64,000 nt of DNA from Andrena cerasifolii (Eukaryota; Arthropoda; Insecta; Hymenoptera; Andrenidae), in NCBI RefSeq assembly GCF_050908995.1, contig NC_135130.1, positions 3,093,001 through 3,157,000 on the forward strand. Direction: 5' to 3'. Position numbers and translations under genes: made by a program. Position 1 is the stretch's first letter. Each line of letters opens with the position of its first letter. Of the stretch, positions 33,917-44,115 are shown piece by piece. The notes under the pieces were generated by a model, which had not been told where the DNA came from, searched no databases, and saw only the letters and a program-made list of their open reading frames with translations.

Positions 33917-34442
33917 TACTAGCAAAATACACCCGCGCTTCGCTTCGGGCCTAAGAAATATTGTGGACTCCATGAAAACACATTTCACCCCTTTTCACCA
34001 CCCCCTTAGGGGTTGATTAGGACAAAATCCTGAAATTGGTTTTTAGGCAGTTATGTGAGTAACCTTCCGTAGTAAAAACCAAGTTTATATCGAATCGGGC
34101 CTAACAGATTTTGAGGAATCCTTGAAAATACGTTTCACCCCCTTAGGGGTTGGTTAGGGAAAAGTCCTGAAATTGGTTTTTACGCATTTGTGTGGGTAAT
34201 CTTTGTGAGGAAGAACCAAGTTGATATCTAATCGGGCCTAAGAGATATTGGGGGTCCGAGAAAATACATTTTATCCCTTTTCACCCCCTTGGGGATGGAA
34301 TTTCCAAAAATCCTTTCTTAGTGGGTGCTTACGTTATGAAAATAATGCACCTTCCAAATTTCACTAGGTTAAACGGTTTGAACTGGGCGTTGATGAGTTA
34401 GTCAGTCAGTCAGGACTTCTTCTTTTATATATAGATAGATAA
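33917..34442. mobile_element. Dispersed arthropod-type repeat with internal units
   Basis: Starts with TACACCCGCGCTTCGCTTCG and ends with GTTGATGAGTTAGTCAGTCA then TTTTATATATAGATAGATA. In between, a TTTCACCCCCTTAGGGGTTG ... AAATTGGTTTTTA ... ATCGGGCCTAA unit of about 110-150 bp is repeated three times with decay. I recognise this layout as a common arthropod interspersed repeat, perhaps a retrotransposon 3' region, but cannot assign a class with certainty. Confidence 0.6.
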
Positions 34443-34694
34443 CATAAAGATTTCTATACTATTATAGACAATGTCTGTAGTAGACTATTAAATAGTAGCT
34501 GATGTGCGTGTATGTGTGAATGGTGCATTAGTGGTTTGGTATGAGTAAATCTGAAGGGTGTTTCCTTTTGAGTCTTCTGAGGAGGCCTGAGTAACAGTTT
34601 TCTGTGAGAAGGTTTGTGTGGTCATTTATCTTGTGGGAATTTGTAGCGTTCTTGTAGTAGGTAATTTAAAAGCAAAGAGTGGGAAGTATGGAGT
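34443..34694. other. Unannotated sequence
   Basis: Nothing recognised. Confidence 0.4.
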
Positions 34695-34702
34695 CCATAG
34701 GA

Positions 34703-34893
34703 CAGGCCCGTCCAACTTTTACTCTTGCCTTTGAAGGGCAACTGCGGGTGATTGCGAGCGAAGGCAAGAGCGACGGTTGGGCCCCACATTGGGCCCTTTC
34801 GCTCTTGAGGGGCGCGAAGGGCCTAGCTCGGTGCCTTCAAGAGCGAAGAGCAAATCGCGGTTGCTCGTGCGAGCAAATCCCTGGACAGGCCTC
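34703..34893. mobile_element. hAT-type MITE, 191 bp
   Basis: The ends CAGGCCCGTCCA and TGGACAGGCCTC are inverse partners with two mismatches. A perfect 8-bp duplication CCATAGGA flanks it (34695-34702, 34894-34901). The interior is GC-rich with CTCTTG/CAAGAG and GGGCCC inverse words. An 87-codon ORF spanning it has no domain. Confidence 0.85.
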
Positions 34894-34901
34894 CCATAGG
34901 A

Positions 34902-35066
34902 GATATTGCGTTGCAAGCCACTTAATAGTAACGCTTCGATAGTAGATCATTGTTTGACCTCGAATCTAGTCATAAGTGTCACTTGTTGGTTGGTACACCT
35001 GTATCGCTATATGCTATCAGTAGTTGTCCACGATTTATTCTTCTTTTTAATATTTCTTTCTTTCTC
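34902..35066. other. Spacer
   Basis: No features recognised. Confidence 0.4.
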
Positions 35067-35793
35067 TCAAGGAGGGACAACAGGGTAATAATCCGAAAAG
35101 GAAAGGTGTCTTTGAGAATTTATTAAAAGCAAACTACTTAATGAAATTTTTTTAACTTTCAGGATATTCTATTGGGTATTTCAGTTACCTGAATATCTTT
35201 TTTGAAATTTATTTTAAGCAGATTTATAAGCTGTGCGGGAGCAGTAACTCAACGCTGCAAAAAAATTTCCGTTGGAATGGTTGACAATTTTCCGACGAAA
35301 TGGTTCTTCTGAAATCAAAAAACAAAAAGTTTTGGAAACTATATGCGCACGGCTATGGCACGACGGGTTCGATTTTGACAATTTTGAAAAATGACAAAAT
35401 GGCGAACCTCTGAAAAACATTGTGAAATTTGGTTCTAGTAAATTAACCTCTTTCGTTGAAAAATAAATAGAAGGAAACGACCAATCACAAAATCTCCCGG
35501 CGTGCCATAGGCATCCGCATATAGTTTCTAAAACATTTTGGTTTGTTGATTTTAGAAGCACCGTTTCGTCAGGAAACTGCCAACCAGATTTTTGCAGCGC
35601 AAAGTTACTGGTCCTGTACAGCTGCTTTAAACAAATTTAAAAAAAAAACAATTCGTAAAACTTAAATATCCGATAAAAAGTCCTGAAAGTTTCAAAAAGA
35701 TTCATTAACTAGTTTGCTTTTAATAAATCTCCCAAGATGATACCTTTCCTTTTCGGGGCATTTCCCTGTCGCCCCACCCCCTCCCCCCCTTAA
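35067..35793. mobile_element. Palindromic element, TTAA type
   Basis: The left arm (35070-35380) has inverses in the right arm (35500-35775): TCCGAAAAGGAAAGGT, TTTATTAAAAGCAAACTA, TCTGAAATCAAAAAAC, GGAAACTATATGCG. The right end is C-rich, then TTAA (35790-35793). The left end reads TCAAGGAGGGACA, probably a mutated TTAA. Confidence 0.7.
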
Positions 35794-36175
35794 TTATAAT
35801 TTTCGAGGGACGTACACTGAACCTGAACGAGCGTGAGGTAAATGTACTTACAAGTCGGAGCTAACGGTATCGAGTAGGCGATTCTGTGTTACAAAATTCT
35901 TTAATGGTCTTCAAAATTTCATTGTGATAATTTTTAAAATAAAATTAATTCATTTTTCACAAATTAGATTAAAAATATCCAATTAAAAAAAATGTTCCAC
36001 TGTGAACGGCAGGATACAACTTTACCAAAGTGTGTACGTAGTTACTTTTTGGGGAAGACAATGGATCGAATAATGCACACACACGTACATTCGCAAAGCT
36101 ACAGAAGTATTCGCAGACTGTTTGAAAATGGGAAGAGAAAAGTACACCATGAATAAAGGATGCGATAAATGACGG
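35794..36175. other. Unannotated sequence
   Basis: AT-rich; minus-strand ORFs here are short or read through the TA tract. Nothing recognised. Confidence 0.45.
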
Positions 36176-36183
36176 AAAACAAG

Positions 36184-36267
36184 TAGGGATTGCAAACCGG
36201 TAAATCGGTAAATCGGTTTGAAGTTTTTTTTCACTGATAAAGTAGTAGATATCGACGGAGTTATGCG

Positions 36268-36313
<46 letters not shown>

Positions 36314-36528
36314 TACATTGCTATACATAAAATTTTTACCGGTAATTCGTCAAATTTTTACCGGGAATTCGGTTGATCGCGAGAAATACGTAATTTATCG
36401 AATTACCGGTAAAAATTTGGCGAATTACCGGTAAAAATATGTAGCGCATAATTCCGTCGATATCTACTACGTTATCAGTGAAAAAAAGCTGCAAACCGAT
36501 TTACCGATTTACCGGTTTGCAATCCCTA
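36184..36528. mobile_element. hAT-type palindromic MITE with (TA)n
   Basis: The ends TAGGGATTGCAAACCGGTAA and, inverted, TTACCGGTTTGCAATCCCTA are perfect. A perfect 8-bp duplication AAAACAAG flanks them (36176-36183, 36529-36536). The ACCGGTAA/TTACCGGT word recurs many times inside. The left side is broken by a (TA)n tract (36269-36309) next to GCGCTACAT. Confidence 0.92.
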
Positions 36529-36860
36529 AAAACAAGAGTTTCGGTTCCGTGTGATTTAAACTTTACTGAAACCAGCAGAGGATGAAACGTTTTCACAGTA
36601 AGCTTTTTCGCTAATGTACATTTACTTTAATGAAATTATCTAAGCAAAGGAAGAGAAGGTAGAAAAAGAGCAAACCTTGAAATTCCTCTAAATAATTATA
36701 ATCAATATCACTCATCAATGTAACCAAAATGCAACTTTTGAATTTCAGCTTCAGCCTACTACGTTTCCCAAATTTCCCAACGATGCACAGTGGAGTATTT
36801 GGCCTCGAAAGCTGGCCAACGCGTTGGAAGCATCAGTGAAGATAGAAAGCAATGCAGGAT
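36529..36860. other. Unannotated sequence
   Basis: Nothing recognised. Confidence 0.4.
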
Positions 36861-37954
36861 AAAGGACAATGTTAAAAATAGGTTAATTTTGGCATCGACG
36901 ACCAAAGAATAATTCTTTCACAGATCGATTCTATACCTTCCAAGGAACAAAAACTGTATTGGCCACTTTTCCGAGAAGTGACGGGAAAGTTGTGAAAAAT
37001 GAGGCCAAAGTGAATAATCACTTAAAAATCATAACAAGGATTATTTATATCAATTATAACGAATTAGTATTCTGTATAATCATCAAAATGGCGACAAATA
37101 ATGCTTTATGGATATTATAAACATCGAAAACAAGAAATTCTTCTAGTAATAGAACGTAAATAAGGATAAGTAATAAATGTTAAACTAACAAGGAGAGTAT
37201 TTTAGGTGTCCGCCTCCGATCATTTTGATTTTCGGATATGTTATAGAGGACCGAAAAATAAGAAATACGTGTTTTTTTATTTTTCCCCGTTTTCATATTT
37301 GGCGGGTGAAAACTGCGTTCAAAGTTAGGGGTGAAAAATCATTTTTGTGGAATATCTCGAGAACTATTAGAGATAGGGGAACAGTGTCAATGGACGAATT
37401 TTGTGTCTTTGAATGCGAAATATGACTGACTCACCAGATTTTCAAAAATCCACAAAAATGATTTTTCACCCCTAACTTTGAACGCAGTTTTCACCCCCCA
37501 AATATGAAAACAGGGGAAAATAAAAAAACACGTATTTCTTATTTTTCGGTCCTCTATAACATATCCAAAAATCAAAATGATCGGATCCTTATTTACGTTC
37601 TATTACTAGAAGAATTTCTTGTTTTCGATGTTTATAATATCGATAAAGCATTACTTATCACCACTTTGATGTTTATACAGAACACTAATTCGTTATAATT
37701 GATATAAATAATCCTTGTTATGATTTTTTAAGTGATTATTCTGCCAGTAGAGAATCAAACCGAAAAGTTCGCGCCCTGGTCTCACAATCAGTCATATTCT
37801 TGCACTTTGACCTCATTTCTCACAACTTTCCCTTCACCTCTCGGAAAAATGGCCAGTACATTTTCTTTCCCTTGGAGGGTATAGAATCGATCTGTGAAAG
37901 AATTATTCTTTGGTCGTCGATGCCAAAATTAACCTATTTTTAACATTGTCCTTT
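36861..37954. repeat. 1.1 kb inverted repeat with 97-base loop
   Basis: The left arm 36861-37351 and right arm 37449-37954 are inverse copies. Paired words run the whole length: AAAGGACAAT, GACCAAAGAATAATTCTTTC, ATAACAAGGATTATTTATAT, TTCTTCTAGTAATAGAACGT, AGGACCGAAAAATAAGAAAT and GGGTGAAAAATCATTTTTGT. The right arm has an extra block of about 60 bp (37742-37802). The inner 200 bp of each arm is a diverged copy of the 134-bp unit at 4300-5175; the outer 330 bp is not shared with that locus. No clear target duplication found. If transcribed it would fold into a long double-stranded hairpin. Confidence 0.92.
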
Positions 37955-38904
37955 CCGACTGATCCATGATTAATAGTAGCACAACTGTTTTTCCCTGATA
38001 ACGAATGATTTCTGAAGAGTTCCACCAAACCATACAAATGTAAGAAAACAGTCGGACGAGAAGATTAACAGGATTTCTGGAACGACCGATTAATTCTCGA
38101 TACAGCGTGCTCCTCCGCCAGGACAGCCCACAAATTCTGCAGCAGCGGGTGCAGCTTCCAGCACAATGTCGGCTGATTGGAAGTCACGTGCCGGTGGCAA
38201 TGAATTCGAATATTGAGGTCACGTGTCGAGCCGCGTTTCCGTGAACGACGCAGCCAAAAGTCAGGGTCCTCCTGCCGCCTCCCCCAGAGCTTCGAACCCT
38301 AAAACGCAACCCCCCTTGTGCTGGCCAACGTCACTTCGCCTGGCATTCAGGAGGAGGAGCCCGTTTCCGTGATCAAACCAAGATAGCAGTTCGCTTGATT
38401 TCATCTTCCTGTGCCTCTTCATAGGGGCATTTTGGGAGCAGAGCAACGCTGGGACTTGAAACTTCACTGTCAAATGGGGTGGACGTAGTGTTTTGCCCGA
38501 AGAATGGGTGGCAAGTTCTTGTTTGTAAATATTGCGAGCCAATTGGACGTCTTCTGTGCAATATGAGGAGGAGGAGAATTGATTGATTATGAATTACAAT
38601 AAGGAAAATAAATTCTTCAGGTGGTTCTGAAAGCTGAGCAACGTAGGGAATGAACAAAGTAAAATGGAAAAACAAGTAAATTGGAATTTGAATGACTTAC
38701 TGTTGCCAGATATGTAACGCTAAAAATCAAATAGTTTCTTATGGTTTTGCATGTGTTTGGTCGTCGTTTACATAAAATAGTTCTGACTGTATGTTAGTAA
38801 AATTAAAATTACTTGTTATTAGTAGATTTGTTTTATTCATCTCTGTGATTTAAAACGGTAAAAATAATATGGTTTCACAAAAGTATCGTAAATTAATCTA
38901 GTTC
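37955..38904. other. Unique sequence with GC-richer island
   Basis: About 38090-38500 is GC-rich. Two overlapping minus-strand ORFs (93 and 100 codons) lack motifs. Confidence 0.45.
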
Positions 38905-39336
38905 GTGAAAAGTAATATTTTACAAAATCTAATTAAATTTATCGACTGTTTAAAAATGTCACATATAATTTTGCACCATTACGATTTAGGGTGTTTACAC
39001 CCTTATGATAAATTAACAAATAACATTAACAAAATCTCGCTACCCAGAACAGAAATTAATATATCATGGGAAAAATTAAAACAAATAATCACCCTAAGGT
39101 TCTTACAAACAAATATCAGCATCACAATCTGCAATGGCACTGTACAGATGCCATCAGAACAGGATCGTCTTAAAATAATTAAAGAAAACCACGAATCACC
39201 AGTAGGAGGACATAAAGGGGTAACCAAGACCCACAATAGAATCAGGAACCTGTAGCAATGGCCAAACATGAAAAAAGATGTGAGGCAATACATTAAGACA
39301 TGCATAAGTTGTCGAAGAAAAAAATTATGGCGCTAG
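38905..39336 (+). pseudogene. Ty3/gypsy retrotransposon integrase N-terminal fragment
   Basis: The frame encodes the zinc-binding N-terminus of a retrotransposon integrase, the enzyme that inserts element DNA into the host chromosome. Motifs in order are EQDRLKIIKENH, SPVGGHKGVTKTHNRI, an in-frame stop at 39253-39255, then WPNMKKDVRQYI and CISCRRKK. These give the His-His-Cys-Cys zinc finger (H of ENH, H of GGHKG, and the CISC pair) and the W-P-x-M spacing typical of Ty3/gypsy polyproteins. The preceding 75 residues would be the RNase H-to-integrase linker. The catalytic DDE core, LTRs, gag and reverse transcriptase are missing. The frame ends at 39334-39336, just before the next transposon. 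Confidence 0.85.
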
Positions 39337-39372
39337 GTAGCGGTACGTTACACCCTGTACACATAAATAGTA

Positions 39373-40310
39373 GGGGAAATATGGGTAAAACCGGGACGCT
39401 AAGGATGAAAGCTCATAACTTTGACATTATTGATGTAAAAAAGAAATTGAAAGTAGGGTTCATTAGACTAAACTCTTTATTAATTAATAGTATAAATCCA
39501 TTTGATTTAAAACAATAAGAAATTCAAAAAAATTATGATTTAAAATTTGGTCCGTTTTTACGGTTTTACCCCATGGCCTGGGTAAAACCGGGTACCATAC
39601 TAAAAACTGGCCCTAGCACCTATAGCAACGGAATTCGTCCAATTCTTCAGTCCCCCAACCAGTGCAGCCTTCGTGAGCCCACTTACAACAAGCTGTACAC
39701 TGCACCCACCCTTCATTCAATTTGGATGAACCATATGATTCTTGGACATAAATGCAAATGTCTTCGTCACCACTGTTCTCATTATCTTTCGGTATTTTAT
39801 TTAATTTTCTGGCTTTCTTCCTCTTTAGTCGTAGCCCTTTATTAAGATTAGTTCAATTTTGATAACTTCCTCTCTTTCGTTTCTTTGTTATACACATTTT
39901 GTCCAAAATCGGGTACCCGATATTACCCCGTACGGTTTTACCCCAGCATACAATTTTGTAAATATTACGGATTATCAACAATACCATGGCGAAATACAAA
40001 CAAACTGTCTTAGTTATTTACACTTTAATATGCAACAATTAACTTAATTCACACAAGAAAGTACTTACCTGAACACTGTCAAAAGTATTGTAGGTTCTTT
40101 AAGTATCGAAAATTAGATCATAGCCTTCCAAAACACACCAGACGATATAACCTCACTATGCACGATTGTAAGACGATCGTCTTTTGTTGATGGAACAATG
40201 CACATCGTGACAATATGTGGCTGCAACGACGCGGGAAAATTTAAGGCCATTTTAAAAATAATAGCACGTCCCGGTTTTACCCAGGTACCCGGTTTTGTCC
40301 ATATTTCCCC
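39373..40310. mobile_element. Pogo-like deletion derivative with TAGGGGAA ends
   Basis: GGGGAAATATGGGTAAAACC at the left and GGTTTTGTCCATATTTCCCC at the right are inverse partners; TA flanks both (39371-39372, 40311-40312). GGTTTTACCC/GGGTAAAACC words recur inside near 39560, 39580 and 39935. The interior retains a minus-strand PHD-finger tail but no DDE core. Pogo membership is inferred from the TA target, the shared TAGGGGAA end with the 46770 element, and the PHD tail. Confidence 0.75.
39613..39863 (-). pseudogene. PHD-finger tail of a transposase
   Basis: The minus-strand frame runs through a basic stretch (RLKRKKARK), an acidic stretch (DNENSGDED), then CIYV, WVQCTACCKWAHEGC and FRCYRC, then stops at 39613-39615. 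This is a PHD-type zinc finger with seven of eight expected ligands; the second Cys reads Val. In PHD-bearing transposases the domain is C-terminal and is thought to bind chromatin, which fits its position against the stop codon. The catalytic domain upstream is deleted. No ORF of this frame starts with Met, so an ORF scan misses it. Confidence 0.75.
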
Positions 40311-41862
40311 TACAGATATACTTATCGCTGCTTGGCATTGATAATGGCATAACTGAAAAAATGTCAGCTCTGATTTTTTTCACCCAAGTAGACCCCACAG
40401 GTGCAGTATTTTTTTCAGCAAATTTCATAATATATTTTGAGTTACGCCACTGTGCACATATTAATACAATGCAGCATAAGTTGTATAAACAGAATTCCTT
40501 GCGATTAATACTGAACAGCAAAGAGGCCAGAAAAATGGATAAACACAGTGGGAAAGGGAGAAATATAGAGGGTGGTAATGAATTAATTGGCTTATGGCGG
40601 CGCGTGGCCGGATGCGCGACCGATTGTCCTCGGCTTCCGGCCGCGGTGATTCTTTCCTTTCCCTCCGTGGTTCCGATCGAAAGCCACAAGAACGCTTCAA
40701 AGCAGGACAATGCTTTAACGTCGCTCATTGTCCTGGAAAATATTTATCGTATCCGATGTCGAAGGGTACGAACGGCACGAAAGCTGGATTTCTTCAAATC
40801 CTTTCGTATCTTCTGCCCCTCCCCCTATAAATCCTCGGCGGTCCCGACGACCACGAGGTATTAGTCCCACGTGGTGACGTTCCTGTAAATGGCATTTGGT
40901 ACGAACACTGTGCAACGATAGACTGTGAAATGATAGAAGATTTTTTCCATTTTCACTTTTCAGATTTACGACGAAACTTCTTAGTGTTCATAAAAAAAAA
41001 ATTCTTAGGTTCCCACAAAATTATAACAGGGTGAATTCGTAATCGAGATGGATATGTGTTAACGATACAAATATTTGTAGCTTAAAAAAAGGAAAGTATG
41101 ATGTCTTAAAGGTTATCAATTTATTTTTGTATTTTGTGTAAGGTGTGCGATTGAAGTACTACACGTTTTAGTAGGGTGTGCTTTAAAACGTCTGTTAAAT
41201 GGAAAAAGTGCGGTATGAAAGCGCGTTTGAGTTTTGTGAAGATGGAAGGGGGTTGAAGGTGTTGGAATATCACGGAGGAATATTGTTGAATGCTCAAGTG
41301 TATTATCAAAATATTTCATGGTCATCTTTTCTTTTTTAGTAGAGTGTGACATTTTTTTATCGTCTACTCACAAGTGCTGTTGGGATTAATCAATAATGTA
41401 CATTGTACTTTGTAATGTCAATTAAGGTAATCAGTATTCGAATGAAATGATCTTGGAAGCATCTTTAATATAATATATTCTATTATCGTTTTTGCAATAC
41501 ATATTCAAAGATTCGAGCTTCAACCTTTCGATAAAGAATCTTGATTATTTTACTAGGGTAAAGGACGAAGGGTAAGGAAGTAATTTATACGATACAAAAA
41601 ACAGCACTTCATTTTTTCTTCGTTAATTTGGATGAAACGATCAAACATTTTAAGCGGATATTAGGAGAGTGAAAACAGTGACTTCCTTACTAGCAAAAGA
41701 GAAAACAAGACGTTAAAGAAAATGCTGTAATTGTAATATTTAAGCTATTAAACTAACAAAATATAATGTTTTCGATAATATAAGCATCATAGAAAGTAAT
41801 AACGATCGGAATTCAACGATTCATTAAGTCTGTTTATTTATTAATTGGGTGACAGTGATTGG
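40311..41862. other. Unique sequence, GC-richer at 40570-40900
   Basis: Two long but mutually overlapping ORFs on opposite strands (189 codons plus, 158 minus, about 40252-40864) read through GC-rich unique DNA. Neither shows a domain, and at most one could be real. The rest is AT-rich with nothing recognised. Confidence 0.4.
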
Positions 41863-42140
41863 TCTGGGTTAGGTCTGGGCTCACTATGTGCTTATGTGTG
41901 TATGTGTGTGTTGTCCCGGTATTCAGTGTACTGGTGTATGTTTTTATTTATTGGGAGTTCTTTTGAACTCTTGGGGCTTCGACCCCTCCTTGAGGCCCCT
42001 GCGTGCCTAATCACCTGGCCGGTCTGTTAGTTTTTATGCTTTTTAAGCGTTTCTGGATCGGTCAAATGCGGGGGAGGGGCGGTTGGGTGGTTCAAAAAAG
42101 AAAACATAATTAAAAGGTCTGGGTTAGGTCTGGGTTAGGG
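41863..42140. repeat. Two telomere-like repeat tracts bracketing 235 bp
   Basis: TCTGGGTTAGGTCTGGG at 41863-41879 and TCTGGGTTAGGTCTGGGTTA at 42119-42138 are the same 11-bp unit as at 6717-6748, in the same orientation. Between them is a non-repetitive segment with TG-runs, a hairpin-like TTGGGGCTTCGACCCC word and a G-run. Confidence 0.65.
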
Positions 42141-42208
42141 TATTACTCTCATAGCAGTAGTTGCTCATGTACATGAGACGACATAAACTTAAAATGAGAT
42201 AAACTGTA
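42141..42208. other. Short spacer
   Basis: Nothing recognised. Confidence 0.4.
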
Positions 42209-43128
42209 TTAAGGGGAGGTTCTGGTCTAGAGCCCCAAAAAATAGGTGATATTTAGGAATTAATTAAAGGAAAACTACTATATATAATTTAATGGGACTT
42301 GTTGCATTGTATTAAGGATGTCTTATGTTATAGAAATATATTTTTTGTTTTATAATTAATCAGTGCAAACAGCCCTGGGGAGTCGTTAAAGTTAAGGCGT
42401 CAAAAAATTGATCCAAATCGGTGGGACCTGTATCTCTAAAAGTTATTATCCGATTCGACTGAAACCTTTTTTATTTTGAAGATTATTCTTTTTTCTAGGG
42501 GGTGAACTAAAAAAAATTACAAAAATTACATTTTTTTTAGAAAATAACGACACTTCACGTTTGAAATCACTTTTCCCTGTATTTTTCGTCCTTTCAACGC
42601 CTTTAAAAATTATAAATTTTCAACTTTTTGTAATTTTTTTTAGTTCCCCCCCTAGCCAAAAGAATAATCTTCAAAATAAAACAAGTTTCAGTCGAATCGG
42701 ATAATAACTTTTGAAGATACAGGTCCCACCGTTTTGAGAACACTGTTTCGAGAAAAACGCATTTGAAGTTTTACGTGAGCGCCGAGTAGCCGGTTGTGAC
42801 CCATGTATTTGCCGCGACTCAAATGCCTACAACTTGGGGAATTTTACGAATTTCAACAAATCCTTTTAAACCCGTATTCCTAAAAGATTGAACATTCGAA
42901 AAATGATATAAAAAAAATCGACATTTAGACCAGAACCTCCCCTTAAAGTTTTACGTGAGCGCCGAGTAGTCGGTTGTGACCCATGTATTTGCCGCGACTC
43001 AAATGCCTATAACTTCGGGAATTTTACGAATTTCAACAAATCCTTTCAAACCCGTTTTCCTAAACGGTTGAACATTCGAAAAATGAAATAAAAGAAAAAT
43101 CGACATTTAGACCAGAACCTCCCCTTAA
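42209..43128. mobile_element. TTAA MITE family D, copy 2 (reverse)
   Basis: Reverse-orientation copy of 20743-21663, highly similar throughout. TTAA at 42209, 42943 and 43125, so the same doubled terminal segment is present. Ends GGGGAGGTTCTGGTCTA and TAGACCAGAACCTCCCC. Its last TTAA is also the first TTAA of the next element. Confidence 0.9.
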
Positions 43129-43837
43129 GGGGGGAGCCTGGTGTAACTAAATGAAAATCGAGGCATTTTTCGGGAATTTTTTTTAAAGAAAGTATTTGAC
43201 AGATCTTTCTGAAACTTTCAGGATATTGTATCAACAGGTTAAGGTGTATAACAAAAAAAAATTATTAAAAAAGAGCGGCAAATAACAAAGTTATGCCCAG
43301 TCCGTTGGCGACGCAATTATTGCACTGCGGGCAACGTAGCGTCTTTTGGTTTCATCTGAAACCAAAAATCCAACAATTTTCTTTTAGTTTATGAGAGTAC
43401 GCACAGAATGAAGAAATTTGAAACTTAAAAGATGCAAAATGAACAAATGGCGGCCTCTTGAATAAAAAGTTCACTGTTTCCAACGAAATTTTGCCTTAAA
43501 TGTCTAAAAAAAAGTTATTTATTTAAACAATATCATTATACTAATAACTTAGTACTATGAAGAAAATGTTCACAAATATCCGTGCACAAGGCCAAGTCGA
43601 TTGGTTGAATATTTCTGGAGTAATATTGCCCGCAAAGTGTGAAACTGTCGTTTCGAGAAAAACACATTTCAAGTTTTGTGGTAGCCTGGCGCTCCGTAGC
43701 AAAATCGGCTATATCCGCTTTAATTTTTCGAATTTCGTTTTGCTGCTTTGGGAGCATATTATCGCGATGTTTAACTATTGATTTATGCAAAAAAAAAATC
43801 GATTTCTTCGATCCGCTACACCAGGCTCCCCCCTTAA
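43125..43837. mobile_element. TTAA MITE family B, copy 2 (reverse)
   Basis: Reverse-orientation copy of 8856-9568, same length (713 bp) and nearly identical. It shares TTAA 43125-43128 with the family D element. ORFs inside mirror those of copy 1 and have no known domain. Confidence 0.9.
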
Positions 43838-44115
43838 GTACATAGGTTAGCTGGCAGTAATTGGAGTGTCAGTAATTCAGACAAATACATTTTAAGGGTG
43901 TCAGTATAGATCCCGATATATATTTTTGAAATAGATGAATTTATACATAAAAATCGAAGCTTTAAGATCCACCAAATTTTTTTCATCAAGTAAACGTATT
44001 AAACAATAATAAATAACAAGAACAACATATACTTCTATTCTATAAGTACAAAACTATAAGATAATGTCAGAGTCAACGCTTAAAGTGTCAGTAAAGTGGG
44101 TCCTTTATCCTATGT
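43838..44115. mobile_element. Possible relative of the 1559-1763 MITE
   Basis: CATAGG at the left and CCTATG at the right, with GTGTCAGTAA words at 43867 and 44087 and GTGGGTCCTTTA at 44097. The arms are too diverged to align with confidence. Confidence 0.35.

Noticed and set aside
40252..40864. Opposing ORFs of 158 (minus) and 189 (plus) codons
   Set aside because: They overlap almost completely on opposite strands, neither has a motif, and the left end reaches into a transposon terminus.
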